DNA from: Paulinella micropora
Taxonomy: Eukaryota > Cercozoa > Imbricatea > Euglyphida
Direction: 5' to 3'
Assembly: GCA_009731375.1 (NCBI GenBank)
Contig: BJOX01000278.1
Location: forward strand, 422,497-484,218
Length of the DNA: 61,722 nucleotides
The notes beneath the pieces were generated by a model. The model saw only the letters and a list, made by a program, of their open reading frames with translations. It did not search any database and had not been told where the DNA came from. The translations under genes and the position numbers were made by a program. Below, piece by piece: positions 1 to 12,345 of this stretch (positions within the stretch are counted from its first letter, which is position 1; each line of letters starts with the position of its first letter).

Positions 1-1072
1 GGAGGCAGTTTTCTCTGTGTTAGGTCTATTTCCTCTTCTCTGACTTTATGTTCTTGGGGGATTTGGGCACTGACCTTGGAGCCGACCGTCGTGTAGTGTC
101 TGTTGAGTGCATTGGCAATACTTTTGGGTTCGGTGATTACCTTATCATCTACGCGGATTTGGGTGGGCGAGGTCTTCAGACCTTGTGTCTGTGGGATCAG
201 CTTTCTCAACGCATTCATACGTTTTTTTGGATCGTGACTTAGTTTTTCCATTAAGGTAGTCATGTATGCTTTCTTAGCTTTCTTAATCTCTCTATTAGTT
301 TTATTTCTATGCTTATTATACTTAGTTCTATTACTTTTAACTGGGCATGCTATTTTTATTTCATACAGTTCTCTTTGTTTCTTAATCATGGCTCTAATTT
401 CATTATTGCACCATGGTTTCCATTTTCGTTTCTTTACACGCTTTTCATATTTTTCTACCACTGCCTTAATAGCTGTATGTATTTTATTTATATAATTATT
501 AGGAGTATCGTTATTTAGTTCTGGGTCAAGAACTTGCTTAAGTTCATAAATTATTTCTTCTGTTATTATTTCCTTCTTGTCTTCATATCTCTTATTTCTT
601 AGGATTTTATTATTATTTTTCTTATGTGTGATTGGGGTGTGAAAGATAGCATAGATGGGATGGTGATCAGAGATGCATGTAGGTAAGACATCAGATGTGA
701 TATCGCAGGTGAGTGTCGTTAATATAACATCAAGCAATGTATGGCTCTTTGCTTTGCGGGTGGGATTTTTGATTGTGGTGAAGAGGTTGTAGATTGCAAG
801 GAAGTCACATACCTGTTGTGTAGGGCGCAAGAGATCAAGGTTAAGGTCACCAACAATCGTGATGCTGGTGTGTGGGGAGGCAGAGAGGATACCTTGCATG
901 TAGTTTTGGAGCTCTTGGAAGAAAGCGCAGTCGTAGGATTGTGAGAGTGGTCTTTTGTAGATATGGAATATGGTGTGGATTGGATTATTTTTATGTTCTG
1001 TGCTGTGTATCTGCATGATTACGCCAGAGGCTTTTGAGATTTTAGATTCAGAGATTGTGATGTGCATATCGT
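1..1072 (-). CDS. LINE-type non-LTR retrotransposon ORF2, partial (endonuclease domain and linker)
   Basis: Read on the minus strand from the gap at 1073 to the window edge, one frame stays open for about 355 codons with no stop. It holds the hallmarks of the apurinic-type endonuclease (EEP) of LINEs: a GDLNLDLL block (about 851-828), then NPTR..SHTLLDVIL, then SDHHPIYAIF, which are the expected Asp/His catalytic surroundings. It is followed by the usual linker, with PWCNNEIR, a Lys-rich stretch ending in KKAYM, and DPKKR..LRKLIP and ITEPKSIANALNRHY just before the reverse transcriptase would start beyond the window. Family is CR1/Jockey/I-like by general look; the clade cannot be fixed without the RT. 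The frame is intact, so the copy may be fairly young. Both ends are missing: the 5' side in the gap, the RT off the left edge. Confidence 0.85.
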
Positions 1073-1136
1073 NNNNNNNNNNNNNNNNNNNNNNNNNNNN
1101 NNNNNNNNNNNNNNNNNNNNNNNNNNNNNNNNNNNN

Positions 1137-2735
<1,599 letters not shown>

Positions 2736-2860
2736 CTAAGTTCACAAAAAATCCTCACAACAAATCATGCTTAAACAAATGTATGTATACAAGAGATGGG
2801 TAGAGATGGAGATGGAAATAGGAAAAAAAATTGCCTCAGCTTTTTTCCAGGGTGGCAGTG

Positions 2861-2915
<55 letters not shown>

Positions 2916-3069
2916 GAGGGGAAGTGTTCACACACAACTATATGACTATATAACCATGTAGGGGGGTTTACACACATGCATATGATATCATATAGGGTCA
3001 ATCCTTTTCGTTTTCGTATTGTGGAGATCTTTGGCAAGCGGAAGGGTTGACCCCTCATCAAATCTCTCT

Positions 3070-3162
<93 letters not shown>

Positions 3163-3407
3163 TACATGCATACATACACACACACACATATATATATATG
3201 TATATATATATATATACATATACATGTACATATATATCTATATCGTGTTCTGTCTCAGGCGAAGACGAGGATGAAATCGTAGAGGCCAAGCACAAACAAA
3301 GCGGGTCTGCCATAGAAAGAAAAGCTACTGAATGAATGAAGGAATGAAGGAATGAATGAATCCATGAAGCCATGAATCAATGAATGAATGAATCAATCGA
3401 TCAATCG

Positions 3408-3447
<40 letters not shown>

Positions 3448-3459
3448 ATCGATCAATCC

Positions 3460-3495
<36 letters not shown>

Positions 3496-3549
3496 ATCAA
3501 TCAATCAATCAATCAACCAACCAACCAACCAATCAACCAACCAATCAAC

Positions 3550-3589
<40 letters not shown>

Positions 3590-4330
3590 TGTAGAGGCTA
3601 ACCACAATCAAAGCGGGTCAGCGATAGAAAAGAAGAAAAGGAATGAATGAATGAATGAATTAATGAATGAATGAATGAATGAATGCTTAAGGAAGGAAGG
3701 AAGGAAGGAAGAAAGGAAGGAAGGAAGGAAGAAAGGAAGGAAGGAAGGAAGGACGGAAGGAAGGAAAAAACGAATGACCGACTGACTGAACGACTGAATG
3801 AATGAATGAATGAATGAAGGAAGGGAGGAAGGAAGGAGGGAGGGAAGGAAGGAGGGAAGGAAGGAAGGAATGAGTGAAGGAATGAAGGAAGGGAGGAAGG
3901 CAGGCAGGAAGGAAGGAAGGCAGGAAGGAAGAATTATTATCTTGTCATATTCTATTATTGGGTTTATATCATGGTGTGGTCAGGCATNNNNNNNNNNNNN
4001 NNNNNNNNNNNNNNNNNNNNNNNNNNNNNNNNNNNNNNNNNNNNNNNNNNNNNNNNNNNNNNNNNNNNNNNNNNNNNNNNNNNNNNNNNNNNNNNNNNNN
4101 NNNNNNNNNNNNNNNNNNNNNNNNNNNNNNNNNNNNNNNNNNNNNNNNNNNNNNNNNNNNNNNNNNNNCCCTCCCCAACAAACACACACACACACACACA
4201 CACACACGCAAACACACGCACACACCCTCCCTCCCTCCCTCCCTCGCTCCTCCTCCCTCGCTCCTCCTCCTCCTCATCTTCCTCCTCCTTCGCCTCTCTT
4301 CTTCATTTCAACATATATATGTTACGTATA
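2736..4330. repeat. Mixed microsatellites: (GA)n, (CT)n, (TA)n, (ATCA)n, (GGAA)n, (CA)n
   Basis: (GA)n at 2863-2912, (CT)n at 3064-3122 passing into (TA)n and CATA types to about 3240, GAAT/ATCA/CAAC tetranucleotides at 3330-3590, and GAAT/GGAA at 3640-3935. The gap 3988-4168 follows, then (CA)n and CCT runs to about 4300. A short near-unique segment recurs at about 3275-3325 and 3592-3640 (TAGAGGC..CAAAGCGGGTC..), so the tetranucleotide block has been duplicated together with its edge. No gene is seen. Confidence 0.9.
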
Positions 4331-4374
4331 CGTGTCAGGCCTCTGAACAATGACGGCGCGTTAAGTTCAGACTG

Positions 4375-6135
4375 GGAAGATATGGTCAGCACACTCTGTG
4401 TTGATGTTAATATTCTTGTTGTTATTGTTTTGGTTTCTATCTCTCATCTTATTCTTGCTGTTATTGATATGGTCAGTACATTCTCTGTGTTGATATCATT
4501 TTCTTATTGTTATTGTTTTGGTCTCCATCTCTCATCTTATTCTTGTTGCTATTGATATGGTCAGTACATTCTCTATGTTGATAGCATTTTCTTCTTGTTA
4601 TTGTTTTGGTCTCTCTACTCTCATCTTATTCTTGTTGTTATTGATATGGTCAGTACGTTCTCTGTGTTGATGTTCATATTCTTGTTGTTATTCCTGTGCT
4701 CTATACTCTCTCATTCTTGTTGCTATCGCTGTCCTCTCTACTCTCATCTGATTCTTGTTGTTATTGATATGGTCAGTACATTCTCCGTGTTGTCATATTC
4801 TTGCTATTATTGTTTTGGTCTCTATCTCTCATCTTATTCTTGTTGCTATTGATATGGTCAGCACATTCTCTATGTTGTCATATTCTTGCTATTATTATTT
4901 TGGTCTCTATCTCTCATATTATTCTTGTTGTTATTGTTGTGATCTGTGTTGTTATTGCTGTGCTCTCTACTCTCATCTTATTCTTGTTGTTATCGATATG
5001 GTCAGCACATTCTCTGTGTTGATAGCATTTTCTTGTTGTTATTGTTTTGGTCTCTTTCTCTCATCTTATTCTTGTTGTTATTGATATGGTCAGTACATTC
5101 CCTGTGTTGATATCATTTTCTTGTTGTTATTGTTTTGGTCTCTTTCTCTCATCTTATTCTTGTTGTTATTGATATGGTCAGTACATTCTCTATGTTGATA
5201 TCATTTTCTTGTTGTTATTGTTTTGGTCTCTTTCTCTCATCTTATTCTTGGTGTTATTGATATGGTCAGTACATTCTCTATGTTGATGTCATATTCTTGT
5301 TATTATTGTTGTGCTCTCTGCTCTCATCTTATTCTTGTTCGTTATTGTTGTGATCTGTGTTGTTATTGCTGTGCTCTCTACTCTCATCTTATTCTTGTTG
5401 TTATTGATATGGTCAGTACATTCTCTGTGTTGATAGCATTTTCTTACATTCTCTATGTTGATATCATTTTTTTGTTGTTATTGTTTTGGTCTCTACTCTC
5501 ATCTTATTCTTGTTGTTATTGATATGCTCAGTACATTCTCTATGTTGATAGCATTTTCTTGTTTTTATTGCTGTGCTCTCTATCACTCATCTTATTCTTG
5601 TTGTTATTGATCTGGTCAGCACATTCTCTGTTGATATCATTTTCTTGTTGTTATTGTTTTGGTCTCTTTCTCTCATCTTATTCTTGTTGGTCAGTACGTT
5701 CTCTGTGTTGATGTTCATATTCTTGTTGTTTTACTTTACTCTGATCGCATTCTTGTTGCTATCGCTGTCCTCTCTATCTCTCATCTTATTCTTGTTGTTA
5801 TTGACATGGTCAGTACATTCTCTGTGTTGTCATATTCTTGTTGTTATTGTTTTGGTCTCTATCTCTCATCTTGTTCTTGTTGTTATTGATATGGTCAGTA
5901 CATTCTCTCTGTTGATAGCATTTTTTTGTTGTTATTGTTGTGGCCTCTACTCTCATCTCATTCTTGTTGTTATTGTTGTGCTCTCTACTCCCATCTCATT
6001 ATTCTTGTTATTGTTGTGGCCTCTACTCTTAGCTCATTCTTGTTGTGTGTGATATGGTCAGTACATTCTCTGTGTTGATAGCACTTGATTGATCGCATAT
6101 TCTTGTTGTTACTGATATGGTTTCTACTCTCATGT
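4375..6135. repeat. Degenerate minisatellite, unit roughly 90-100 bp
   Basis: A T-rich unit recurs about twenty times. Each carries a module close to CTCTCATCTTATTCTTGTTG, then TTATTGATATGGTCAGTACA, then TTCTCTGTGTTGATATCATT. Copies differ by substitutions and by loss or gain of modules, so the array is old or gene-converted. The frames open through it are low-complexity and shift between copies; it is not coding. Confidence 0.9.
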
Positions 6136-7260
6136 CATTCTTGTTGTTATTGCTGTGCTCTCTACTCTCACTGGTGATAACATGTCATTCTTCTTGTTAT
6201 TGTTGTGTCTCTACTTCCACTGCTCGTGTCCTATGATTCTTCTCGTTCTTGTATTATTGTTGTGTCTCCTCTCCCACTGTCCATGTCATATCATTCTTCT
6301 CATGCTTGTTGTTACTGTTGTGTCTCTTCTCCCACTGCTCATGTCATATCATTCTTCTTGTTCTTCTTGTGCTTCCACTGTCCATGTCATATCATTCTTC
6401 TCGTTCTTGTTGTTTTTGTTGTGTCTCTTCTTCCACTGTCCATGTCATATCATTCTTCTCGTTCTTCTTGTTATTGCTGTGTCTCTACTTCCACTGCTCA
6501 TATCATATCATACTTCTCGTTCTTGTTGTTATTGTTGTGTCTCCTCTTCCACTGTTCATGTCATATCATGCTTCTTGTTCTTGTTGTGCTTCCACTGTTT
6601 CTATGTCATATCTTTCTTCTTGTCCGTGTTGTTTTTGTTGTGTCTCTACTTCCACTGTCCATATGTCATATCATTCTTCTCGTTCTTCTTGTTACTGTTG
6701 TGTCTCTTCTTCCACTGTCCATGTCACATCATTCTTCTCGTTCTTGTTGTTATTGCTGTGTCTTTCCATGTCATATCATTCTTCTCGTTCTTGTTGTTTT
6801 TGTTGTGTCTCTTCTTCCACTGCTCATGTCATATCATTCTTCTTGTTCGTGTTGTTTTTGCTGTGTCTTTTCTCTACTGTCCATGTCATATTTCTTCTTG
6901 TTCGTGTTGTTATTGCTGTGTCTTTTCTCTACTGTCCATGTCATATCATTCTTCTCGTTCTTGTTGTTATTGCTGTGTCTCTACTTCCATTGTTGATGTC
7001 ATATCATTCTTCTTGTTCTTGTTGTGCTTCCACTCTCCATGTCATATCATTCTTCTTGTTCTTGTTGTGCTTCCACTGTCCATGTCATATCTTCTTGTTC
7101 TTGTTGTGCTTCCACTGTCCATGTCGTATCATTCTTCTTGTTCTTGTTGTATTTCCACTGTCCATGTCGTATCGTTCTTGTTCCTTTTGTACGTCCACCG
7201 CTCATGTCATATTATTCTTCTTGTTCTTGTTGTGGTCCATCCCTTTTCTCTTCATATCAT
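6136..7260. repeat. Second minisatellite, unit roughly 60 bp
   Basis: Continuous with the previous array but with a different unit. CATGTCATATCATTCTTCT, then CGTTCTTGTTGTTATTG, then TGTGTCTCTTCTTCCACTG recur with variable spacing about eighteen times. The 397 to 615 residue frames across it are repeat translations rich in Cys, Ser, Leu and Val with no domain. A single promiscuous T-rich ancestor may have generated both arrays, since they share the TTCTTGTTGTTATTGTTGTG module. Confidence 0.9.
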
Positions 7261-7352
7261 ATTATCTTTGTTGTTATTGCTGTCGTCTGTACTTTCACTA
7301 TTTATACCGTATTACTTCTGCTTTTATTGGTTTTGCTCTGTCGTTTGACTGT

Positions 7353-7360
7353 TCATGTCA

Positions 7361-7397
<37 letters not shown>

Positions 7398-7592
7398 GCT
7401 GTTGTTGTTGTTGTTGTTGTTGTTGTTGTCGTCGTCGTTGTTATTGTTATTTTTGTTGTTGTTGTTGTTGTTGTTGTTGTTATTGTTATTGTTGTTGTTG
7501 TTGTCGTTGTTGTCGTTGTTGTTGTTGTCCTCGTCGTCGTCGTCGTCGTAGTTGTCGTTGTTGTTGTTGCAGTTGTCGTTGTCGTTGTCGTT

Positions 7593-7623
<31 letters not shown>

Positions 7624-7760
7624 CTGTTGTGTGTTGTTGTTGTGTGTTGTTGTTGTTGTCCTTGTTGTTGTCCTTGTCGTTGTCGTTGTTGTCGTTGTTG
7701 TTGTTGTTGTCCTTGTTGTTGTCCTTGTCGTTGTCGTTGTTGTCGTCGTTGTCGTCGTCG

Positions 7761-7803
<43 letters not shown>

Positions 7804-7862
7804 CGTTGTTGTCGTTGTTGTCGTTGTCGTCGTCGTCGTCGTTGTTGTTGTCGTCGTCGTCG

Positions 7863-7905
<43 letters not shown>

Positions 7906-7911
7906 CGTTGT

Positions 7912-7966
<55 letters not shown>
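7353..7966. repeat. (GTT)n/(GTC)n block ending in (CTAT)n
   Basis: Nearly pure TTG/TCG triplets from 7353 to about 7912, then (CTAT)n to 7966. Unique sequence follows to 8050. There is no gene. Confidence 0.95.
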
Positions 7967-8051
7967 CCACCGTTCCCTTCATCTGCCACCTTCTTTGTTT
8001 TCATTTCTTATTCTGCTATTCGCCTCTTCGTCAAATTTGGCGCGCTGCATA

Positions 8052-8302
8052 TGTTTTATCGGTAACCTGACCACATTTTGTGGATATGACCGATAAAACT
8101 CCTAATAAGGAAAACCCCTACAGAAAAGTGTGTCTAAGTAAAACTCGTGCAGAATAAGTAAAGCTCCTACAGTATATGCTTTGCGGGCTCGCCGGCCCGG
8201 CTCGCCCGCAAAACACGTCAAATTTGTGGCTAGACGCATAATATACTATTACTTATTCTGCAGGAGTTTTTATTCTCTCATTCTGCGGGAGCTTCACTTA
8301 GT
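8052..8302. mobile_element. Foldback (MITE-like) element with nested inverted repeats
   Basis: The main arms are AAACTCGTGCAGAATAAGTA (8141-8161) and its reverse complement TTACTTATTCTGCAGGAGTT (8249-8269), matching at 20 of 21 positions. The centre holds a GC-rich hairpin, TTTGCGGGC at about 8179 pairing with GCCCGCAAA near 8213. Outside lies another pair, TTTTATCGGT (8053) with ACCGATAAAA (8089). Related CTCC(T/G)ACAG and CTGCGGGAG motifs recur outside the main arms. There is no coding capacity, so a non-autonomous foldback transposon is the likely class. Target duplications were not found. Confidence 0.6.
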
Positions 8303-8378
8303 CAACCTTGTCTATCACCATTCTCTCTTCCCTTCTCGTCTTCTACCGCCACCTCTTTTTTCTTACTCTTATTCTGCT

Positions 8379-8420
<42 letters not shown>

Positions 8421-9083
8421 NNNNNNNNNNNNNNNNNNNNNNNNNNNNNNNNNNNNNNNNNNNNNNNNNNNNNNNNNNNNNNNNNNNNNNNNNNNNNNNN
8501 NNNNNNNNNNNNNNNNNNNNNNNNNNNNNNNNNNNNNNNNNNNNNNNNNNNNNNNNNNNNNNNNNNNNNNNNNNNNNNNNNNNNNNNNNNNNNNNNNNNN
8601 NNNNNNNNNNNNNNNNNNNNNNNNNNNNNNNNNNNNNNNNNNNNNNNNNNNNNNNNNNNNNNNNNNNNNNNNNNNNNNNNNNNNNNNNNNNNNNNNNNNN
8701 NNNNNNNNNNNNNNNNNNNNNNNNNNNNNNNNNNNNNNNNNNNNNNNNNNNNNNNNNNNNNNNNNNNNNNNNNNNNNNNNNNNNNNNNNNNNNNNNNNNN
8801 NNNNNNNNNNNNNNNNNNNNNNNNNNNNNNNNNNNNNNNNNNNNNNNNNNNNNNNNNNNNNNNNNNNNNNNNNNNNNNNNNNNNNNNNNNNNNNNNNNNN
8901 NNNNNNNNNNNNNNNNNNNNNNNNNNNNNNNNNNNNNNNNNNNNNNNNNNNNNNNNNNNNNNNNNNNNNNNNNNNNNNNNNNNNNNNNNNNNNNNNNNNN
9001 NNNNNNNNNNNNNNNNNNNNNNNNNNNNNNNNNNNNNNNNNNNNNNNNNNNNNNNNNNNNNNNNNNNNNNNNNNNNNNNNNNN

Positions 9084-9396
9084 TTGGACACCGTGATAGC
9101 CCAGTGGTCAAGTTCTACCATCTGGGCCCTGTCGCCAGTTCGATTCCCGTCGGTGCCACCAGTATTTTCATTGAACATACCGGTCCGTCTGAACCAGTAT
9201 TTTCATTGAACATACCGGTCCGTCTGGACCAGTATTTTCATTGAACATACCGGTCCGTCTGGAAGTGTTGGAACTGCCCTTGCGGGGGTGTCATTAGAGC
9301 TTATCGTCAATTCTTCGTACTCCCCTCACGGGTGAGACGATGGAGGCGCATGTGCAGAAATGCATCAGCCATTGACAGAGAAGCACTATTATCATG

Positions 9397-9430
<34 letters not shown>
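9084..9430 (+). mobile_element. tRNA-derived SINE, copy 1, with three internal 35-bp repeats
   Basis: Positions 9086-9161 form a 76-nt tRNA-like head ending in CCA. It has an A-box-like TAGCCCAGTGG and a B-box-like AGTTCGATTCC, and its ends can pair (GGACACC with GGTGCC). It is followed by three tandem units beginning GTATTTTCATTGAACATACC, then a unique body (GGAACTGCCCTTGCGGGG.., ..GGGTGAGACGATGGAGGCGC..) and an (ATT)n tail from about 9385 to 9540. The same element with two units lies at 48213-48510. RNA polymerase III transcription from the A and B boxes is inferred. The left flank is a gap. Confidence 0.85.
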
Positions 9431-9435
<5 letters not shown>

Positions 9436-9462
9436 GTTATTATTGTTGTTATTTTGTTGTTG

Positions 9463-9493
<31 letters not shown>

Positions 9494-9495
9494 CA

Positions 9496-9529
<34 letters not shown>

Positions 9530-9565
9530 CACTACTACTACTATTATATACATACATACATACAG

Positions 9566-9634
9566 GAGTTTTACTTGGCCAACTTTGTGGCCATGCTGAA
9601 CGCGTTTTCCCCACGCGCCTCCCTCCAAGTCAAG
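9566..9634 (+). CDS. CIB-family-like EF-hand gene, internal exon
   Basis: A 23-codon exon bounded by acceptor ACAG and donor AAG|GTAACA, in phase 0 at both ends. It encodes EFYLANFV, AMLNAFSPRA and SLQVK. In calcium- and integrin-binding (CIB) proteins and their calcineurin-B-like relatives the corresponding segment is the F..FL.MLS.FS..AP.E.K helix leading into EF-hand 3. It joins in frame with the EF-hand exon at 11870. These are small Ca2+-sensor proteins acting in the cytoplasm on integrin tails and channels, which is family knowledge. The family call rests on motif order over several short exons, so it is good but not certain. The 5' exons are not visible, perhaps in the gap 8421-9083 or further left. 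Confidence 0.65.
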
Positions 9635-9683
9635 GTAACATCTCAATACATCCATATCTACATACACACACTTTTCATTATAT

Positions 9684-9690
9684 GTATTTA

Positions 9691-9721
<31 letters not shown>

Positions 9722-9818
9722 TTATATTTATATTTATATTTATATTTATATTTATATTTATATTTATATTTATATTTATATTTATATGTATGTATGTATG
9801 TATGTATGTATGCCTTAG
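9684..9818. repeat. (TATATT)n followed by (TATG)n inside the intron
   Basis: Intronic hexanucleotide TATATT repeats from about 9690 to 9786, then a short (TATG)n. They lie between the first visible exon of the CIB-like gene and the first decayed copy of its EF-hand exon. Confidence 0.9.
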
Positions 9819-9848
9819 TTTATGTTTGCATTTGTCATTCCAAAGCTA

Positions 9849-10292
9849 GGCGTTGTATGCATTTGACGTCGACGATTGTTTCAACACAGACGATAATTTA
9901 TATTTAAGTCTGTATGTGCACATGGAAAATAATTTATATCTGCAGATGGACCTTCTGCGCCTTTGAGCTGTGTGTGTATGTATGTATGTATGTAGGTATG
10001 TATGTATGTATGTATGTATGTGTACGATTTTGCTGGCGACCATGGCTTCAACACAGACGACAATTTATATCCATGCATATATCTGTGCATGTTCAATCTA
10101 ATTTATATTTGCATCAAGGCGTTCTACGCTTTTTGACGTTGTATGGCTTTGATAGCGATCATTTCCTCAACACAGACAAAAACTCATAGTATGTCTGTGT
10201 ACATAACATATAGTTTATACTTTTTCTAGCTGTACGACTTTGATGCAGGCCATTTTATCAATACAGACGGCAAGGATATTACTATGTTTTTA

Positions 10293-10376
<84 letters not shown>

Positions 10377-11059
10377 GAGCTTTGGTATGGCCTGTATCAG
10401 TCCCTTCCGTGCAAACATCACGGCTTAGCTGGGCATCGGGTTAATACTTTACCCACAGACTTCCTGGTTGACGAAATCAGAAGCTCCTTTTTTCTGACAT
10501 TAGTCGATATTTCATCAGTTGATCTTATCACTTACTCTACGGAATGAACCAAGGCCACTTGAGGTGTCACTGACCCTCTCTTGGGCTTGATTTTTTGAAA
10601 TGGGTGCCATCTGTCGACAGACAGAGAATTAGGGGATGGTGTGGGTGTGCTGGGCCCGTGGTGGGGTGCCTTATGTGTGCCTAGCCATACGCCTATAAGT
10701 CACATGCCGAAATAGCGACGGGAAGCACAATCCTGTTCCCTCAGGGTGCCCTTTCTCGCTTGTTGAGCCCGGAATAAAACCCACAGTGCTCTGTCGGTTT
10801 ATACTAGACTGTCGAACAGTCTCGAAACTCCATCTGCTTACTGGGCCCTCTGTAATGGAGGTGGGAGCTCGTTCTGCAAGGGGCGCTTTATGGAACGAGC
10901 CCTGGCCCCGCCTGGTACTAGGGAGCTTTGGTATTGCCTGTATCAGTCCCTTCCGTGCAAACATCACGGCTTAGCTGGGCATCGGGTTAATACTTTACCC
11001 ACAGACTTCCTGGTTGACGAAATCAGAAGCTCCTTTTTTCTGACATTAGTCGATATTTC

Positions 11060-11143
<84 letters not shown>

Positions 11144-11668
11144 GTCTATCTGTCTATCTGTCTATCTGTCGATCTGTCCATCTGTCACACTCAGCTTATA
11201 TTTGCAGCTATCCAAAAACAAATAGGCGTTCTATGCGTTGGAAGTGTACGATTTTGATGGCCAATATTTCCTCAACATAGACGACAAACATAGAGAAATA
11301 TGTTGTATGAGTATACAGATACCGTCTATCAAGGTGCATTGAGGCGTTCCCCGCTTTTGAGCTATACAACTTTGCCTGAACATCGATGAAATTCCTCACA
11401 CCTTTCGGCCAACCGTAAATACGGGGAATTTTAGGCTAAATTTTTATTTGTGGACAACAAATGTACCGTAATTACCGGCTGGCCGAAACTCTTTACAACT
11501 TTGAATAACAAATGACCGTCATTACGGGATAATTTGTTCTGGTCGAAATTTTTCACTATCGACGACAGTATATTACATATACATTATGATTTAATCTAGG
11601 TTTGAACCTGGGCGTTCTATGCTTTTGAATCGTACAACCTCGATGGCGATCATTCAATACAGATAACA
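9849..11668 (+). pseudogene. Array of decayed tandem copies of the EF-hand exon
   Basis: At least seven degraded copies of the exon at 11870 precede it in the same orientation: about 9849-9897, 9951-10063 (split by an internal (TATG)n expansion), 10119-10175, 10227-10276, 11224-11287, 11345-11392 and 11611-11668. Most keep an AG acceptor followed by GCGTTCTAYGC, and the EF-loop sequence TTYCTCAACACAGACGA. Each carries deletions, frameshifts or stops, so none can code as it stands. Between copies a shared intronic motif AATTTATAT..TGTGCA recurs, so the duplicated unit is exon plus about 50 bp of intron, roughly 100-120 bp. The dispersed repeat at 10375-11061 has split the array. Confidence 0.75.
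10375..11061 (+). repeat. Dispersed repeat of about 490 bp, one full and one 3' partial copy, tailed by (ATCT)n
   Basis: The full copy runs about 10573-11061: it begins TCTTGGGCTTGATTTTTTG, includes TGTCGAACAGTCTCGAAACT and GCATCGGGTTAATACTTTAC, and ends GTCGATATTTCATC into (ATCT)n. A 3' fragment (10375-10522) sits just upstream, after another (ATCT)n (10289-10376). Minus-strand copies occur at 14453-14716 and 44009-44490. The repeated junction with a tetranucleotide tract suggests a retroposon with a simple-repeat tail or a satellite-linked unit. The frames read across it are not gene-like. Confidence 0.8.
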
Positions 11669-11785
11669 TAACCATCTATTCGTTTGCGTGAAATCAATGT
11701 ATATGTTGTATGTGTTATATATATATATATATGTAATATACATATATGTATGTATATATAAATAAATAAATATATATATATATAT

Positions 11786-11864
<79 letters not shown>

Positions 11865-11868
11865 TGTA
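11061..11868. repeat. (ATCT)n, decayed exon copies and (TA)n/(TG)n intron tract
   Basis: (ATCT)n with GTCT variants fills 11061-11185. Single-copy intron follows, including an A/T-rich segment at 11402-11600 where TTACGG/CCGTAA motifs recur in both orientations. (TA)n and (TG)n tracts at 11716-11868 lead straight into the acceptor of the intact EF-hand exon. Confidence 0.75.
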
Positions 11869-11869
11869 G

Positions 11870-11953
11870 GCGTTCTATGCGTTTGAGTTGTACGATTTCG
11901 ACGGCGACCACTTCCTCAACACAGACGATATCGTGGCCGTCATTGAAACAACG
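11870..11953 (+). CDS. CIB-family-like EF-hand exon (intact copy)
   Basis: A 28-codon exon after acceptor GTGTGTAG, ending ACG|GTACAG; phase 0 on both sides. It contains the loop DFDGDHFLNTDD. Counting from its first Asp, acidic residues are at 1, 3, 5 and 12 with Phe at 7 and Leu at 8, so it fits a canonical Ca2+-binding EF-hand preceded by the helix AFYAFELY. CIB proteins have this YAF.IYDFD.D.F....D pattern in EF-hand 3. If the donor at 11954 is not used, the frame runs on into a (GAA)n tract (11983 on) and would add a Glu/Lys-rich tail. It is the only copy of the exon in the array without a frameshift or stop. Confidence 0.7.
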
Positions 11954-11982
11954 GTACAGAGACAGAATGAAGAGCGGAAGAC

Positions 11983-12028
11983 GAAGAAGAAGGAGGAGAA
12001 GGAGAAGGAGGAGGAGGAGGAGGAGGAG

Positions 12029-12060
<32 letters not shown>

Positions 12061-12106
12061 GTAGTAGTAGTAATAGTAGTAGTAGTAGTAGAAGAAGAAG
12101 AAGAAG

Positions 12107-12138
<32 letters not shown>

Positions 12139-12345
12139 GCAGCAGCAGCAGCAGCAGCAGCAGAAGAAGAAGAAGAAGAAGAAGAAGAAGAAGAAGAAGA
12201 AAGAAGAAAGAAGAAAGAAGAAAGAAGAAAGAAGAAAGCAGAAAGCAGAAAGAAGAAAGAAGAAAGAAGAAAGAAGAAAGAAGGCAGAGCGAAGAGCGAA
12301 GAGCGAAGAACGAAGAACGAAGAACGAAGAGGAAGAGGAAGAGTA
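11983..12345. repeat. (GAA)n/(GAG)n/(AGT)n/(AGC)n tract in intron
   Basis: Purine-rich triplets and a repeated AAGAAAG heptamer run from about 11983 to 12345. A single-copy stretch of about 250 bp (12346-12600) follows, in which I see no exon or element. Confidence 0.9.

Noticed and set aside
6155-8096. Open frames of 397 and 615 residues
   Set aside because: They translate two minisatellites and (GTT)n; the coding frame shifts between units and composition is only Leu, Ser, Cys and Val.
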